Assembly: GCA_023424095.1 (NCBI GenBank) | Contig: JAFAEG010000143.1 | Coordinates: 1-13,344, forward strand | Origin: Pseudomonadota bacterium | GTDB taxonomy: Bacteria > Pseudomonadota > Alphaproteobacteria > Sphingomonadales > Sphingomonadaceae | Direction of reading: 5' to 3' | Length of the DNA stretch: 13,344 nt | Shown: one piece after another, positions 1 through 6,184 of the stretch | Layout of the letters: each line of letters begins with the position of its first letter | How positions within the stretch are numbered: position 1 is the stretch's first letter | Notes under the pieces: model-generated | Told to the model about the DNA's origin: nothing | Database searches by the model: none | The model's input: only the letters and a program-made list of their open reading frames with translations | Position numbers and translations under genes: made by a program

Positions 1-1
1 A

Positions 2-238
2 CCCATGACTAAAAGAATAAGAAAGCTGGCGCTTGGCACGGCGACCGCGATGCTGATGACCATGGGCGGATTCGCGCCCGATCAGCACGCGATATTTCAA
101 GCCCGAAGCGGTGGTCCGCCAGCCATCGGCGGCGGTCAGCCCGGCAAGCGCCTGACGCTGCGTCTCGAGGTAAGCGGGATCGGCGGGAGCCGGCGTGGCA
201 GGCTGCATCAGCAGCGCGGCGAGAGCGGTGAGGATCAT
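2..238 (-). CDS. N-terminal part of a probable secreted FKBP-type peptidyl-prolyl isomerase, running off or broken at the left edge
   Basis: The frame opens at an ATG (238-236, minus) and stays open to the window edge. Residues 1 to about 19 form a short signal peptide (MILTALAALL, then Ala/Pro). A mature start near DPAYLE and the segment GWRTTASGLKYRVL follow. That last segment is the usual lead-in to an FKBP domain in secreted proteobacterial FKBPs, which assist protein folding in the periplasm. From about residue 56 (near position 70) the peptide turns into arginine- and histidine-rich sequence unlike any FKBP, where the core domain with its DG.FDSS-type motif should begin. The real gene may therefore stop at a junction near position 70. 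The FKBP call rests on a short segment only; another small secreted protein is possible. Confidence 0.4.
   Translation of the reverse strand, partial: MILTALAALLMQPATPAPADPAYLETQRQALAGLTAADGWRTTASGLKYRVLIGRESAHGHQHRGRRAKRQLSYSFSHG
5..70 (+). other. Signal-peptide-like gene start on the plus strand, lacking a credible continuation
   Basis: An ATG at position 5 opens a peptide with a basic start (MTKRIRKL) and a hydrophobic stretch (ALGTATAMLMTMGG), a convincing export signal. Its first codons are AT-rich, as is common at true starts. The frame stays open to position 379, but after about residue 23 it reads as the antisense of the minus-strand FKBP-like gene, with low-complexity Gly/Arg content. 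Only the first part looks like a gene. It may be the head of a secreted protein joined to foreign sequence by a rearrangement or an assembly error. No ribosome binding site can be judged because the window begins four bases upstream. Confidence 0.25.
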
Positions 239-292
239 GCCTGCTCTGTCCCGCACCAGGCGCGAAGCGTCAATCGGAAGAAAGTAGATGGG

Positions 293-368
293 CTTCGCCA
301 AGCCGCGAAGAACGCAAGCCGAAACGATTACCCTTTGCGACTTTGCGTTTTTGCGGCTTGGCGCGAAG
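293..368. repeat. Imperfect extragenic inverted repeat between divergent genes
   Basis: The left arm (293-317, cttcgccaagccgcgaagaa and on) and the right arm (343-368, ttgcgtttttgcggcttggc and on) are reverse complements with a few mismatches and a two-base insertion, separated by a 25-base loop. The core shared by both arms is gcggcttggcg. Its position between two divergent genes, in non-coding sequence, fits an extragenic palindromic repeat or a bidirectional structure. Phrases of the type ctttgcgtttttgcggc recur between genes in many bacteria. Whether this is a mobile REP-like element cannot be told from one copy. Confidence 0.55.
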
Positions 369-447
369 CGCCCCCCTAAACCTGCCGCTTCGCGGGCAAG
401 CGCTTGTGAGCGTTGCCTGGCCTGCGCCGAACCGGCATGCCCTGCAC

Positions 448-1881
448 ATGGCCAGCGACGATCCAGATTTCGACGTCATCATCGTCGGCGCGGGCCTGTC
501 CGGAATCGGCATGGCGCACCACCTGCAGCGCCTCTGCCCCTGGGCCAGCTACCGCATCCTCGAGGCGCGCGCGGCGATCGGCGGCACCTGGGACCTGTTC
601 CGCTATCCCGGCGTCCGCTCGGACAGCGACATGCACACTTTGGGCTACAGCTTCCGCCCCTGGCGCGACGGGCAGGCGATCGCGCCGGGCGAGAAGATCC
701 GCGCCTATGTCGAGGATACGGCGCGCGAAGCCGGGATCGACCGGCATATCGCCTTCGACACCAGCCTGAAGCATGCGGCCTGGTCCGGCACCGACGCCGT
801 GTGGCGGCTTGAGACGAGCGAAGGCGCCCTCACCTGCCGCTTCCTGATCATGTGCGCGGGCTATTATTCCTATGCCGAGGGGCACCGACCGCGCTGGGAG
901 GGCGAAGAGGAATTCACCGGCCAGATCGTCCACCCGCAATTCTGGCCCGAAGCGCTCGACTGGACGGACAAGCGGGTCGCGGTGATCGGCAGCGGCGCGA
1001 CGGCGGTGACTTTGATCCCGGCGCTGGCGCAGGAAGCCGCACACGTCACGATGGTGCAACGCTCCCCCTCCTACGTCGCCGCCCGCCCCGGGCACGACAA
1101 AGTGGCGGCTGGCCTTAAGCGCGCCTTGCCGCTGAAGGCCGCTTCCGGGCTGACGCGCTGGAAGAACGTCCTCCTCCAACAATGGTTTTTCCGCCTCGCC
1201 CGCCGCAGGCCCGCGCGGGTCAAGGCAAAGCTGGTCGAACTGGTCGAGAAGGAAATCGGCGCGGAACAGGCCCGCCATTTCACCCCGTCTTACGATCCCT
1301 GGACCCAGCGCCTCTGCCTCGCCCCGGACGGCGATCTGTTTGCGGCGATGCGCAGCGGCAAGGCCTCGGTCGTCACCGGCCAGATCGCCCGCTTTGACCC
1401 GGACGGCCTCGTCATGGCCGACGGCAGCCAGGTCCCCGCCGAAATCATCGTCACCGCCACCGGCCTGAAGCTGGAACTCGCCGGTGGGGCGACGCTGGCC
1501 CGCGACGGGGAAGCTGTCCGCCTCGGCGACACCATGGCCTATAAGGGCGTGATGTTCGGCGGCCTGCCCAATTTCGCCTCCATCTTCGGCTACACCAATG
1601 CCAGCTGGACGCTGAAGGCCGACCTGTCTTCGGCCTGGCTGTGCCGGTTGCTCAATCGCATGCACAAGACCGGCGAGCGGGTGGTAATACCGCAGGTCGA
1701 TGCCAGCGTGGCGCCCCGGCCATTCCTCGATTTCTCCTCCGGCTATATCGAACGCGCGGCGGGGGAATTGCCGAAGCAGGGCGAGACCGGCCCCTGGCGC
1801 CTGCGCCAAAGCTACACCGCCGATCTGATGAACCTGCGCTACGGCAGGCTTGACGACGGCGTGCTGCGCTTCGGGCAATGA
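448..1881 (+). CDS. EthA-like flavin-dependent Baeyer-Villiger monooxygenase
   Basis: The product is a 477-residue cytoplasmic flavoprotein that should use NADPH and O2 to insert oxygen next to a ketone or to oxygenate a heteroatom. Visible motifs in order are GAGLSG for FAD (residues 14-19), FRYPGVRSDSDMHTLG (51-66), the Baeyer-Villiger signature FxGxxxHxxxWP as FTGQIVHPQFWP (156-167), a second dinucleotide fold GSGATA for NADPH (181-186), and ATG (337-339). The whole chain reads very close to mycobacterial EthA (about 489 residues), including PWRLRQSY near the end. I place the start at MASDDPDF because the family begins about nine residues before the FAD motif; the frame is open to 343, and the extra 35 residues would overlap the inverted repeat. 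No clear Shine-Dalgarno sequence precedes it. The natural substrate is unknown. The next gene overlaps its stop by four bases. Confidence 0.9.
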   Translation: MASDDPDFDVIIVGAGLSGIGMAHHLQRLCPWASYRILEARAAIGGTWDLFRYPGVRSDSDMHTLGYSFRPWRDGQAIAPGEKIRAYVEDTAREAGIDRHIAFDTSLKHAAWSGTDAVWRLETSEGALTCRFLIMCAGYYSYAEGHRPRWEGEEEFTGQIVHPQFWPEALDWTDKRVAVIGSGATAVTLIPALAQEAAHVTMVQRSPSYVAARPGHDKVAAGLKRALPLKAASGLTRWKNVLLQQWFFRLARRRPARVKAKLVELVEKEIGAEQARHFTPSYDPWTQRLCLAPDGDLFAAMRSGKASVVTGQIARFDPDGLVMADGSQVPAEIIVTATGLKLELAGGATLARDGEAVRLGDTMAYKGVMFGGLPNFASIFGYTNASWTLKADLSSAWLCRLLNRMHKTGERVVIPQVDASVAPRPFLDFSSGYIERAAGELPKQGETGPWRLRQSYTADLMNLRYGRLDDGVLRFGQ

Positions 1882-2729
1882 TCGAGCCGCGCACGCCGCA
1901 GGCCAGCGCCGACGTCGCCGGTCATTATGACGAACTGGACGACATCTATCGCGAGATCTGGGGCGAGCATGTCCACCACGGCCTCTGGCGCACGGGCCGG
2001 GACACTGTCGAGGAAGCGACCGACGCGCTGAGCGATTTCGTCGGCGCGCAACTCGGCGCGAAGCCCGGCGACAGCATCGTCGACATCGGCTGCGGCTATG
2101 GCGCCACCGCCGCGCGGTTCGTCGAAGCGCATGACATCAGCGTGACCGGCTTCACCTTGTCCGAGGAGCAGGCGCGCATCGCCCGCGAGCGGCCTGGCGC
2201 CCTCACCTTCCACGTCCGCGACTGGCTCGACAATGGCCTCCCCGCCGCTGCCTTCGACCATGGCTATGCGATCGAAAGCACCGAACATATCGCCGACAAG
2301 GCCGCCTTGTTCAGCGAGACGGCGCGAGTGCTGAAGCCCGGCGGGCGGCTGGTCGTCTGCGCCTGGCTTTCCGAAGATGCGCCAAGCCGCTGGCGCGTTC
2401 GCCATCTGCTTGAACCGATCTGCCGCGAGGGCCGCCTCCCCGGGATGGGCACACGCGGCGAGTATGAACAATGGGCCAGCGACGCGGGCTTCCGGCTGCT
2501 GAACTATCAGGACATCAGCCGCCAGGTGCGCCGCACTTGGTCGATCGTCACCCGCCGCGTGCTCGGCAAGCTCGTCACCACCCGCCGCTACCGCGCCTAT
2601 CTTTTCGGCGGCGACAACCGCCACCGCCAGTTCGCATTCAGCCTGCCGCGCCTGATCCTCGCCTATCGCATGGGCGCGATGCGCTACGGCGTCTTCACGT
2701 TTGAGCGGGTTCCGCCTGGCGCGGGGTGA
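1878..2729 (+). CDS. SAM-dependent methyltransferase, class I (tocopherol/CMAS-like)
   Basis: The product is a 283-residue methyltransferase. SAM-binding motif I is VDIGCGYGAT (68-77), the end of strand 2 reads GFTLSEEQ (91-98), and LKPGGRL (152-158) follows the post-motif helix. The N-terminal stretch YDELDDIYREIWGEHVHHG is characteristic of the gamma-tocopherol, sarcosine and cyclopropane-synthase-like branch, whose members methylate lipids or small molecules. The ATG overlaps the monooxygenase stop as ATGA (1878-1881), so the two proteins are translationally coupled and probably act on the same compound, for example oxygenation followed by methylation. Its last 35 bases overlap, tail to tail, the gene on the other strand. 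The basic C-terminal third (residues 215-250) may contact a membrane or an acidic substrate. The substrate itself cannot be read from the sequence. Confidence 0.85.
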   Translation: MIEPRTPQASADVAGHYDELDDIYREIWGEHVHHGLWRTGRDTVEEATDALSDFVGAQLGAKPGDSIVDIGCGYGATAARFVEAHDISVTGFTLSEEQARIARERPGALTFHVRDWLDNGLPAAAFDHGYAIESTEHIADKAALFSETARVLKPGGRLVVCAWLSEDAPSRWRVRHLLEPICREGRLPGMGTRGEYEQWASDAGFRLLNYQDISRQVRRTWSIVTRRVLGKLVTTRRYRAYLFGGDNRHRQFAFSLPRLILAYRMGAMRYGVFTFERVPPGAG

Positions 2730-3363
2730 GCAAGGCCATGAGCGGCAGGCCGACGTGCAACACGATCAGCCACCACAGGCTCCCGGTCAGCGCAAAACCG
2801 ATCGTGAACAGGAAGGAGGAAATCACCGCGCCGATCAGCGAGCCGAGATTGCGGGTCGCGTGGGCGAGGCCATAAGCGATCGCGGCGATGACCACCGCGC
2901 CCCACAGCCCGACTAATGGTGACAGCGCCCATAGCAGGAAGCCGCGATAGAGGATCTCCCAGCCGATCCCGGCGGTCAAAGCGAAGGCGACATAGATGCG
3001 GGTGTCGGCGGGCGTTTTCGGCAGCACGTTCGCCCGTCCCGGCCGGTTGATCATCGGCTTGCCCTGCCGCGCCATCAGCGCGGGTACGATCAGCAGGCCC
3101 AGCAGCACCGCCGCGATTCCAAGGCCGACGAGCCCGCCGGTCGAAATCGGCATGTCGAGACCGAGCAGGGCGAGCGGCCGACCTTCCCACCACCAGATCA
3201 CGACCAGCAGGGTCAGCAAGGCGCCAATCATCCGGATCGTGCGGATCATGCGCACGCTGAGCGGACGCGGCGGTCGTGGCGTGCGCGACAGCGAATAGAG
3301 CAAAGCTTCGCCCGGCAGCAGCAACAGCAAGGCAGCCGCCAGCACGTAATCCAATATGGTCAT
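2695..3363 (-). CDS. CPBP/Abi-family membrane protein with altered catalytic motifs
   Basis: The product is a 222-residue integral membrane protein with hydrophobic segments near residues 5-24, 47-59, 76-97, 122-146, 151-165 and 175-212. It matches the CPBP (CAAX protease and bacteriocin-processing, Rce1-like) family: motif 1 is WEILYRG (135-141), motif 2 is YGLAH (164-168) and motif 3 has H203. The family consensus for motif 1 is EExxxR; the first glutamate is tryptophan here. In motif 3 the usual Asn or Asp four residues after the histidine is Pro207. The second glutamate (E136), R140, H168 and H203 are kept. It may be a divergent protease or a non-catalytic relative. A purine-rich run (GGGGGCGGGTAAG) precedes the start. 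Its stop lies inside the methyltransferase gene, so the two are convergent. Confidence 0.75.
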   Translation of the reverse strand: MTILDYVLAAALLLLLPGEALLYSLSRTPRPPRPLSVRMIRTIRMIGALLTLLVVIWWWEGRPLALLGLDMPISTGGLVGLGIAAVLLGLLIVPALMARQGKPMINRPGRANVLPKTPADTRIYVAFALTAGIGWEILYRGFLLWALSPLVGLWGAVVIAAIAYGLAHATRNLGSLIGAVISSFLFTIGFALTGSLWWLIVLHVGLPLMALLTPRQAEPAQT

Positions 3364-3411
3364 GACTTACCCGCCCCCATCGCCGCCGGATCGTTTCCGG
3401 TCGGCCCGCTC

Positions 3412-3428
3412 GATCATTAACCATGATC
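3412..3428. repeat. Short perfect inverted repeat (possible operator)
   Basis: GATCAT (3412-3417) and ATGATC (3423-3428) are perfect inverted copies around a five-base spacer. They lie in the 109-base gap between two minus-strand genes, about 50 bases upstream of the CPBP gene start at 3363. The spacing and position suit a transcription-factor site, but six-base arms arise by chance fairly often, so this is only a candidate. Confidence 0.3.
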
Positions 3429-3443
3429 TAGCGGATCGTGGCT

Positions 3444-3471
3444 GGCGCGCAAAGCGGCTGCCCTTCGCGCC
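3444..3471 (-). terminator. GC-rich hairpin just after the last gene of the glmS run
   Basis: Immediately after the stop of the glycine-rich protein (3473-3475, minus), GGCGCGAAG and CTTTGCGCGCC can pair with a small bulge around a loop of about eight bases. No run of T follows, so it is not a textbook intrinsic terminator, but GC-rich hairpins at this position often end transcripts or protect 3' ends. Confidence 0.35.
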
Positions 3472-3472
3472 T

Positions 3473-3673
3473 TCAGTCGCAGCCTCCGCCGCCCCCGCCG
3501 CCGTCCGATCCGCAGTCACCGCCGCCACTGTCGGACCCCGTATCTCCGCCATAATGACTGCCGCCGCCGTCGCCGCCCCCGCCTTTCCGGCCTTTCAGCA
3601 GCCGGGCGCCCGCCACCGCAACAACCACGATGAAAACGCCGATCAGAATCGGGATGAAGGCGGCTGCTTCCAT
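3473..3673 (-). CDS. Small membrane-anchored glycine-rich protein of unknown function
   Basis: The product has 66 residues. Residues 4-26 (AAFIPILIGVFIVVVAVAGA) form one membrane helix, followed by a short basic stretch LLKGRK that would face the cytoplasm. A tail of about 35 residues consists almost only of Gly, Asp and Ser, with two Cys (near residues 53 and 65) and one His. The strong Shine-Dalgarno AAGGAAG (3681-3687) lies seven bases before the ATG, and only 24 bases separate it from the glmS stop, so it is very likely made from the glmS transcript. Bacteria have many unrelated small proteins with one membrane helix and a Gly/Cys-rich tail, and the function is unknown. The low-complexity tail and the good start signals argue for a real gene. 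Confidence 0.65.
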   Translation of the reverse strand: MEAAAFIPILIGVFIVVVAVAGARLLKGRKGGGGDGGGSHYGGDTGSDSGGGDCGSDGGGGGGGCD

Positions 3674-3687
3674 AGCCTCACTTCCTT

Positions 3688-3701
3688 GTGACGCGCGTCA
3701 C
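3688..3701. repeat. 14-base perfect palindrome overlapping the glmS stop codon
   Basis: GTGACGCGCGTCAC reads identically on both strands. It contains the glmS stop codon (TGA, 3700-3698, minus) and lies just before the Shine-Dalgarno of the next gene. In RNA it could form a five-base-pair stem with a four-base GCGC loop, which may affect coupling or mRNA stability. A protein-binding role is equally possible. Confidence 0.4.
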
Positions 3702-5521
3702 TCCACCGTGACGCTCTTGGCCAGATTGCGCGGCTGATCGACGTCGGTGCCCTTGGCCACGGCGACGTGATAAGCCAGCAATTGCACCGGGATCGCGTAA
3801 ACGAGCGGCGCGATCAGCGGATGCACGTTCGGCATCTCGATCGTCGCCAGGCAGCCCTCGCCCGCCTCGGCCAGCCCCTCTGCGTCGGAGATCAGCACCA
3901 CCTTGCCGCCGCGCGCGCGGACCTCCTGCATGTTGCTGACGGTCTTTTCGAACAAAGGCCCGGAAGGCGCGAGCACGATCACCGGCACCGCCTCGTCGAT
4001 CAGCGCGATCGGGCCATGCTTCATCTCGCCCGAGGCATAGCCTTCGGCGTGAATGTAGCTGATCTCCTTCAGCTTCAGCGCGCCTTCCAGCGCCAGCGGA
4101 TAATCCGGGCCGCGGCCGAGATAGAGCACGTCGCGCGCCGGCGCGATCAGGTGCGCCATCGCCGCAATATCCTCGTCATGCGCCAGCGCCGCGTTCAACG
4201 CGGCCGGCGCCTCGATCAGATGACGCACGACCTCGCGCTCTTCCTCGGCGCTCAATTTGCCCTTCTTCAGCGCCAGATGCGCGGCCAAGGCGGCGAGCAC
4301 GGCGAGCTGGCAGGTGAAGGCCTTGGTCGAAGCGACGCCGATCTCCGGCCCGGCATGGGTCGGCAGCAGCAGATCCGCCTCGCGCGCCATCGAACTGGTC
4401 GGCACGTTCACGACGACCGCGATGGTCTGACCGTTGGCCTTGCAATGGCGGAGCGCCGCGAGCGTGTCGGCCGTCTCGCCGGATTGCGAAATGAACAGTG
4501 CCAGCCCGCCCGGCTGAAGCACCGGATCGCGATAACGGAACTCGCTCGCCACATCGATGTCGACCGGCACCCGTGCGAAGGTCTCGAACCAATATTTGGC
4601 GACCATGCCGGCATAGAAACTCGTTCCGCAGGCGACGATCGTCACCCGGTCGATATTGGCCAGATCGAAATCCATCTGCGGCAGCGCGACGGTCTGCTCG
4701 AGCGGGCGGATGTAGGAGGACAGCGTCTGCGCGACGACAATCGGCTGCTCGAAAATCTCCTTCTGCATATAATGGCGATACGGCCCCTTCTCGACCGCCG
4801 CCGCGGACACGCCGCTGGTCGTGATCTCGCGCTCGACCGGATTGTTCTCGGCATCGAAAATCCGCGCGCCGTCACGGGTGATGACCACCCAATCGCCTTC
4901 CTCGAGATAAGCGATCTGCTGCGTCAGCGGCGCCAGCGCCAGCGCGTCGGAGCCGAGATAGGTTTCGCCCTCGCCATAGCCGACCACGAGCGGCGAGCCG
5001 AGCCGCGCCCCGATCAGCAGATCCGGCTGCGCCCGGAACGCGATCGCCAGCGCGAACGCCCCGCGCAGCTGCGGAAGGACGTCGCGCACCGCTTCCTCCG
5101 GCGATGCCCCGGCCTCGATCCGCTCGGACACCAGATGCGCCACGACCTCGGTATCGGTCTCGCTCTCGAACACCCGCCCGCGCGACGCCAGCGCCTCTCG
5201 CAGCGGCTTGAAATTCTCGATGATGCCATTGTGCACGAGCGCGACTTCCTGCGTGGCATGCGGATGCGCATTGCTGGTCGTCGGCGCGCCATGCGTCGCC
5301 CAGCGCGTGTGCGCGATGCCGATCGTGCCGGCCGCCGGATTGCCGGCCAGTTCCTTCACCAGATTGCCGAGCTTCCCCTCCGCCCGCCGCCGCACCAGCA
5401 CGCCGCCTTCGACCGTGCAGACGCCAGCGCTGTCATAGCCGCGATATTCCATCCGCTTCAGGCCATCGACCAGCCGGTCCGCGACCTGATCCTTGCCGAC
5501 GATGCCGATAATGCCGCACAT
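3698..5521 (-). CDS. glmS: Glutamine-fructose-6-phosphate aminotransferase (isomerizing)
   Basis: GlmS makes glucosamine-6-phosphate from fructose-6-phosphate and glutamine, the entry step to UDP-GlcNAc for peptidoglycan and LPS. The 607 residues match the usual length. The N-terminal glutaminase domain starts MCGIIGIVG, with Cys2 as the nucleophile after Met removal, then EYRGYDSAG, HTRWATHG and HNGIIENF. Two sugar-isomerase (SIS) domains follow, with ACGTSFYAG and SQSGETADT in the first, GRGPDYPLALEGALKLKE and EGYASGEMKHGP in the second, and the typical end NLAKSVTVE. Its Shine-Dalgarno AGGAAG touches the stop of the upstream toxin gene, and the small glycine-rich gene follows by 24 bases. 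There is room for only 15 bases before it, so a glmS ribozyme is excluded. Confidence 0.97.
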   Translation of the reverse strand: MCGIIGIVGKDQVADRLVDGLKRMEYRGYDSAGVCTVEGGVLVRRRAEGKLGNLVKELAGNPAAGTIGIAHTRWATHGAPTTSNAHPHATQEVALVHNGIIENFKPLREALASRGRVFESETDTEVVAHLVSERIEAGASPEEAVRDVLPQLRGAFALAIAFRAQPDLLIGARLGSPLVVGYGEGETYLGSDALALAPLTQQIAYLEEGDWVVITRDGARIFDAENNPVEREITTSGVSAAAVEKGPYRHYMQKEIFEQPIVVAQTLSSYIRPLEQTVALPQMDFDLANIDRVTIVACGTSFYAGMVAKYWFETFARVPVDIDVASEFRYRDPVLQPGGLALFISQSGETADTLAALRHCKANGQTIAVVVNVPTSSMAREADLLLPTHAGPEIGVASTKAFTCQLAVLAALAAHLALKKGKLSAEEEREVVRHLIEAPAALNAALAHDEDIAAMAHLIAPARDVLYLGRGPDYPLALEGALKLKEISYIHAEGYASGEMKHGPIALIDEAVPVIVLAPSGPLFEKTVSNMQEVRARGGKVVLISDAEGLAEAGEGCLATIEMPNVHPLIAPLVYAIPVQLLAYHVAVAKGTDVDQPRNLAKSVTVE

Positions 5522-5530
5522 GCGAATGAG

Positions 5531-5536
5531 CTTCCT
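5531..5536 (-). promoter_or_regulatory. glmS ribosome binding site abutting the vapC stop
   Basis: On the minus strand the vapC stop TGA (5539-5537) runs directly into AGGAAG (5536-5531), nine bases before the glmS ATG. A ribosome finishing the toxin gene would end on the glmS binding site, which implies one shared mRNA and probable translational coupling. Confidence 0.65.
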
Positions 5537-5902
5537 TCAAAGCGTATAAGGGACGCGGATCCCCGGCATGTTCGCCGGAAAGTCCGTGATGTTCCGTGTG
5601 ATCAGGATCGCGCCATTAACCTGCGCGGTGGCGAGGATATAGGCGTCCAGCAATTTCATTTTCGTCCGGTGCCGGATGTCCGCCGCCGCCGTGGCGATCC
5701 GGGCATCCAGTTCGACCACCTCGAAAGGCGCGATCAGCGCCCGCACCGTGTCGCGGGTTTCGAGGGGTTCGCAGGCGATAATCTCCGTCCAAACGATCCG
5801 GCTGATCCGGTGCCGGGCATAGCGGGTCAGCTCCGCCCGGGCCTGGGGAACGCGGTTCAGCCAGTCGACCACAATGTTCGAATCGAAGAACGGGTCCGAC
5901 AT
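5537..5902 (-). CDS. vapC: PIN-domain toxin, VapC family
   Basis: The product is a 121-residue PIN-domain endoribonuclease, the toxin half of a type II toxin-antitoxin pair; relatives cut tRNA or rRNA and stop growth when the antitoxin is lost. The four acidic residues that bind Mg2+ are in the expected places: D7 in FFDSNIVVDW, E40 in WTEII, D86 in LLDAYILATA and D107 in TRNITDFP. Nothing suggests inactivation. The gene starts three bases after the antitoxin stop (5906-5908) and ends 15 bases before glmS. Several RNase families share the PIN fold, but the small partner with a ribbon-helix-helix just upstream makes VapC the best reading. The RNA target is unknown. Confidence 0.9.
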   Translation of the reverse strand: MSDPFFDSNIVVDWLNRVPQARAELTRYARHRISRIVWTEIIACEPLETRDTVRALIAPFEVVELDARIATAAADIRHRTKMKLLDAYILATAQVNGAILITRNITDFPANMPGIRVPYTL

Positions 5903-5905
5903 CGC

Positions 5906-6139
5906 TCAGAGCTCTTCGTGCCGGGTGCGATCATCGCGGACCGCGCTCTCGCCGTCCGAATCGCTCCGCCCGGCCCAGAAACCGTAGCCGCGCTCGATCC
6001 AGTCCTTGCTGCTGCCGTTTTGCGCCAGATACAATTTCACGGCATCGCGGATCGCGGCGGCGCGCGACCTTTTCATCCCCGCCGCCAGCGCGTCGAGCCG
6101 CTCAATATCCTCGTCCGGAATGTCGGTCAGAATCCGCAT
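5906..6139 (-). CDS. vapB: Ribbon-helix-helix antitoxin, VapB/CopG-like
   Basis: The product has 77 residues. Residues 1-42 fit a ribbon-helix-helix DNA-binding fold: a strand (MRILTDIP), helix one (DEDIERLDALAAG), a turn with basic residues (KRSR) and helix two (AAAIRDAVKLYLA). The remainder, with acidic and aromatic stretches (KDWIERGYGFWAG), is the likely toxin-binding tail. It should neutralise the PIN toxin and, as dimer and toxin complex, repress its own promoter. The start is chosen because the beta strand begins at once. No Shine-Dalgarno precedes it; instead an AT-rich palindromic cluster runs right up to the ATG, which suggests a leaderless mRNA or SD-independent start. The three-base gap to the toxin gene is typical for such pairs. 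Confidence 0.85.
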   Translation of the reverse strand: MRILTDIPDEDIERLDALAAGMKRSRAAAIRDAVKLYLAQNGSSKDWIERGYGFWAGRSDSDGESAVRDDRTRHEEL

Positions 6140-6168
6140 TGATATACTGATATCATATCATGATATCA
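6140..6168 (-). promoter_or_regulatory. AT-rich palindromic operator/promoter of the toxin-antitoxin pair
   Basis: Two identical perfect palindromes TGATATCA occur at 6148-6155 and 6161-6168, spaced 13 bases start to start. A third TGATAT half site lies at 6140-6145, and the centre forms a 12-base palindrome ATATCATGATAT (6155-6166). The cluster adjoins the antitoxin ATG and stands out sharply from the GC-rich surroundings. Repeated half sites are what ribbon-helix-helix dimers bind, so this is very probably the autoregulatory operator. On the minus strand it contains TATGAT, a plausible -10 hexamer that would place the transcript start at or near the ATG. No convincing -35 is visible at normal spacing. 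Confidence 0.7.
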
Positions 6169-6184
6169 GATCAAGGTTCCAGTA

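Noticed and set aside
376..1878. A 500-residue open frame on the minus strand
   Set aside because: It is an antisense shadow of the EthA-like monooxygenase, whose motifs are complete.
5522..5536. A possible glmS ribozyme or leader riboswitch
   Set aside because: Only 15 bases separate vapC from glmS, and the ribozyme is a Gram-positive feature much longer than that.
3767..6142. A 791-residue open frame on the plus strand
   Set aside because: It is the antisense of glmS, vapC and vapB. The peptide is full of Arg, His and Gln with no domain, as expected opposite GC-rich genes.
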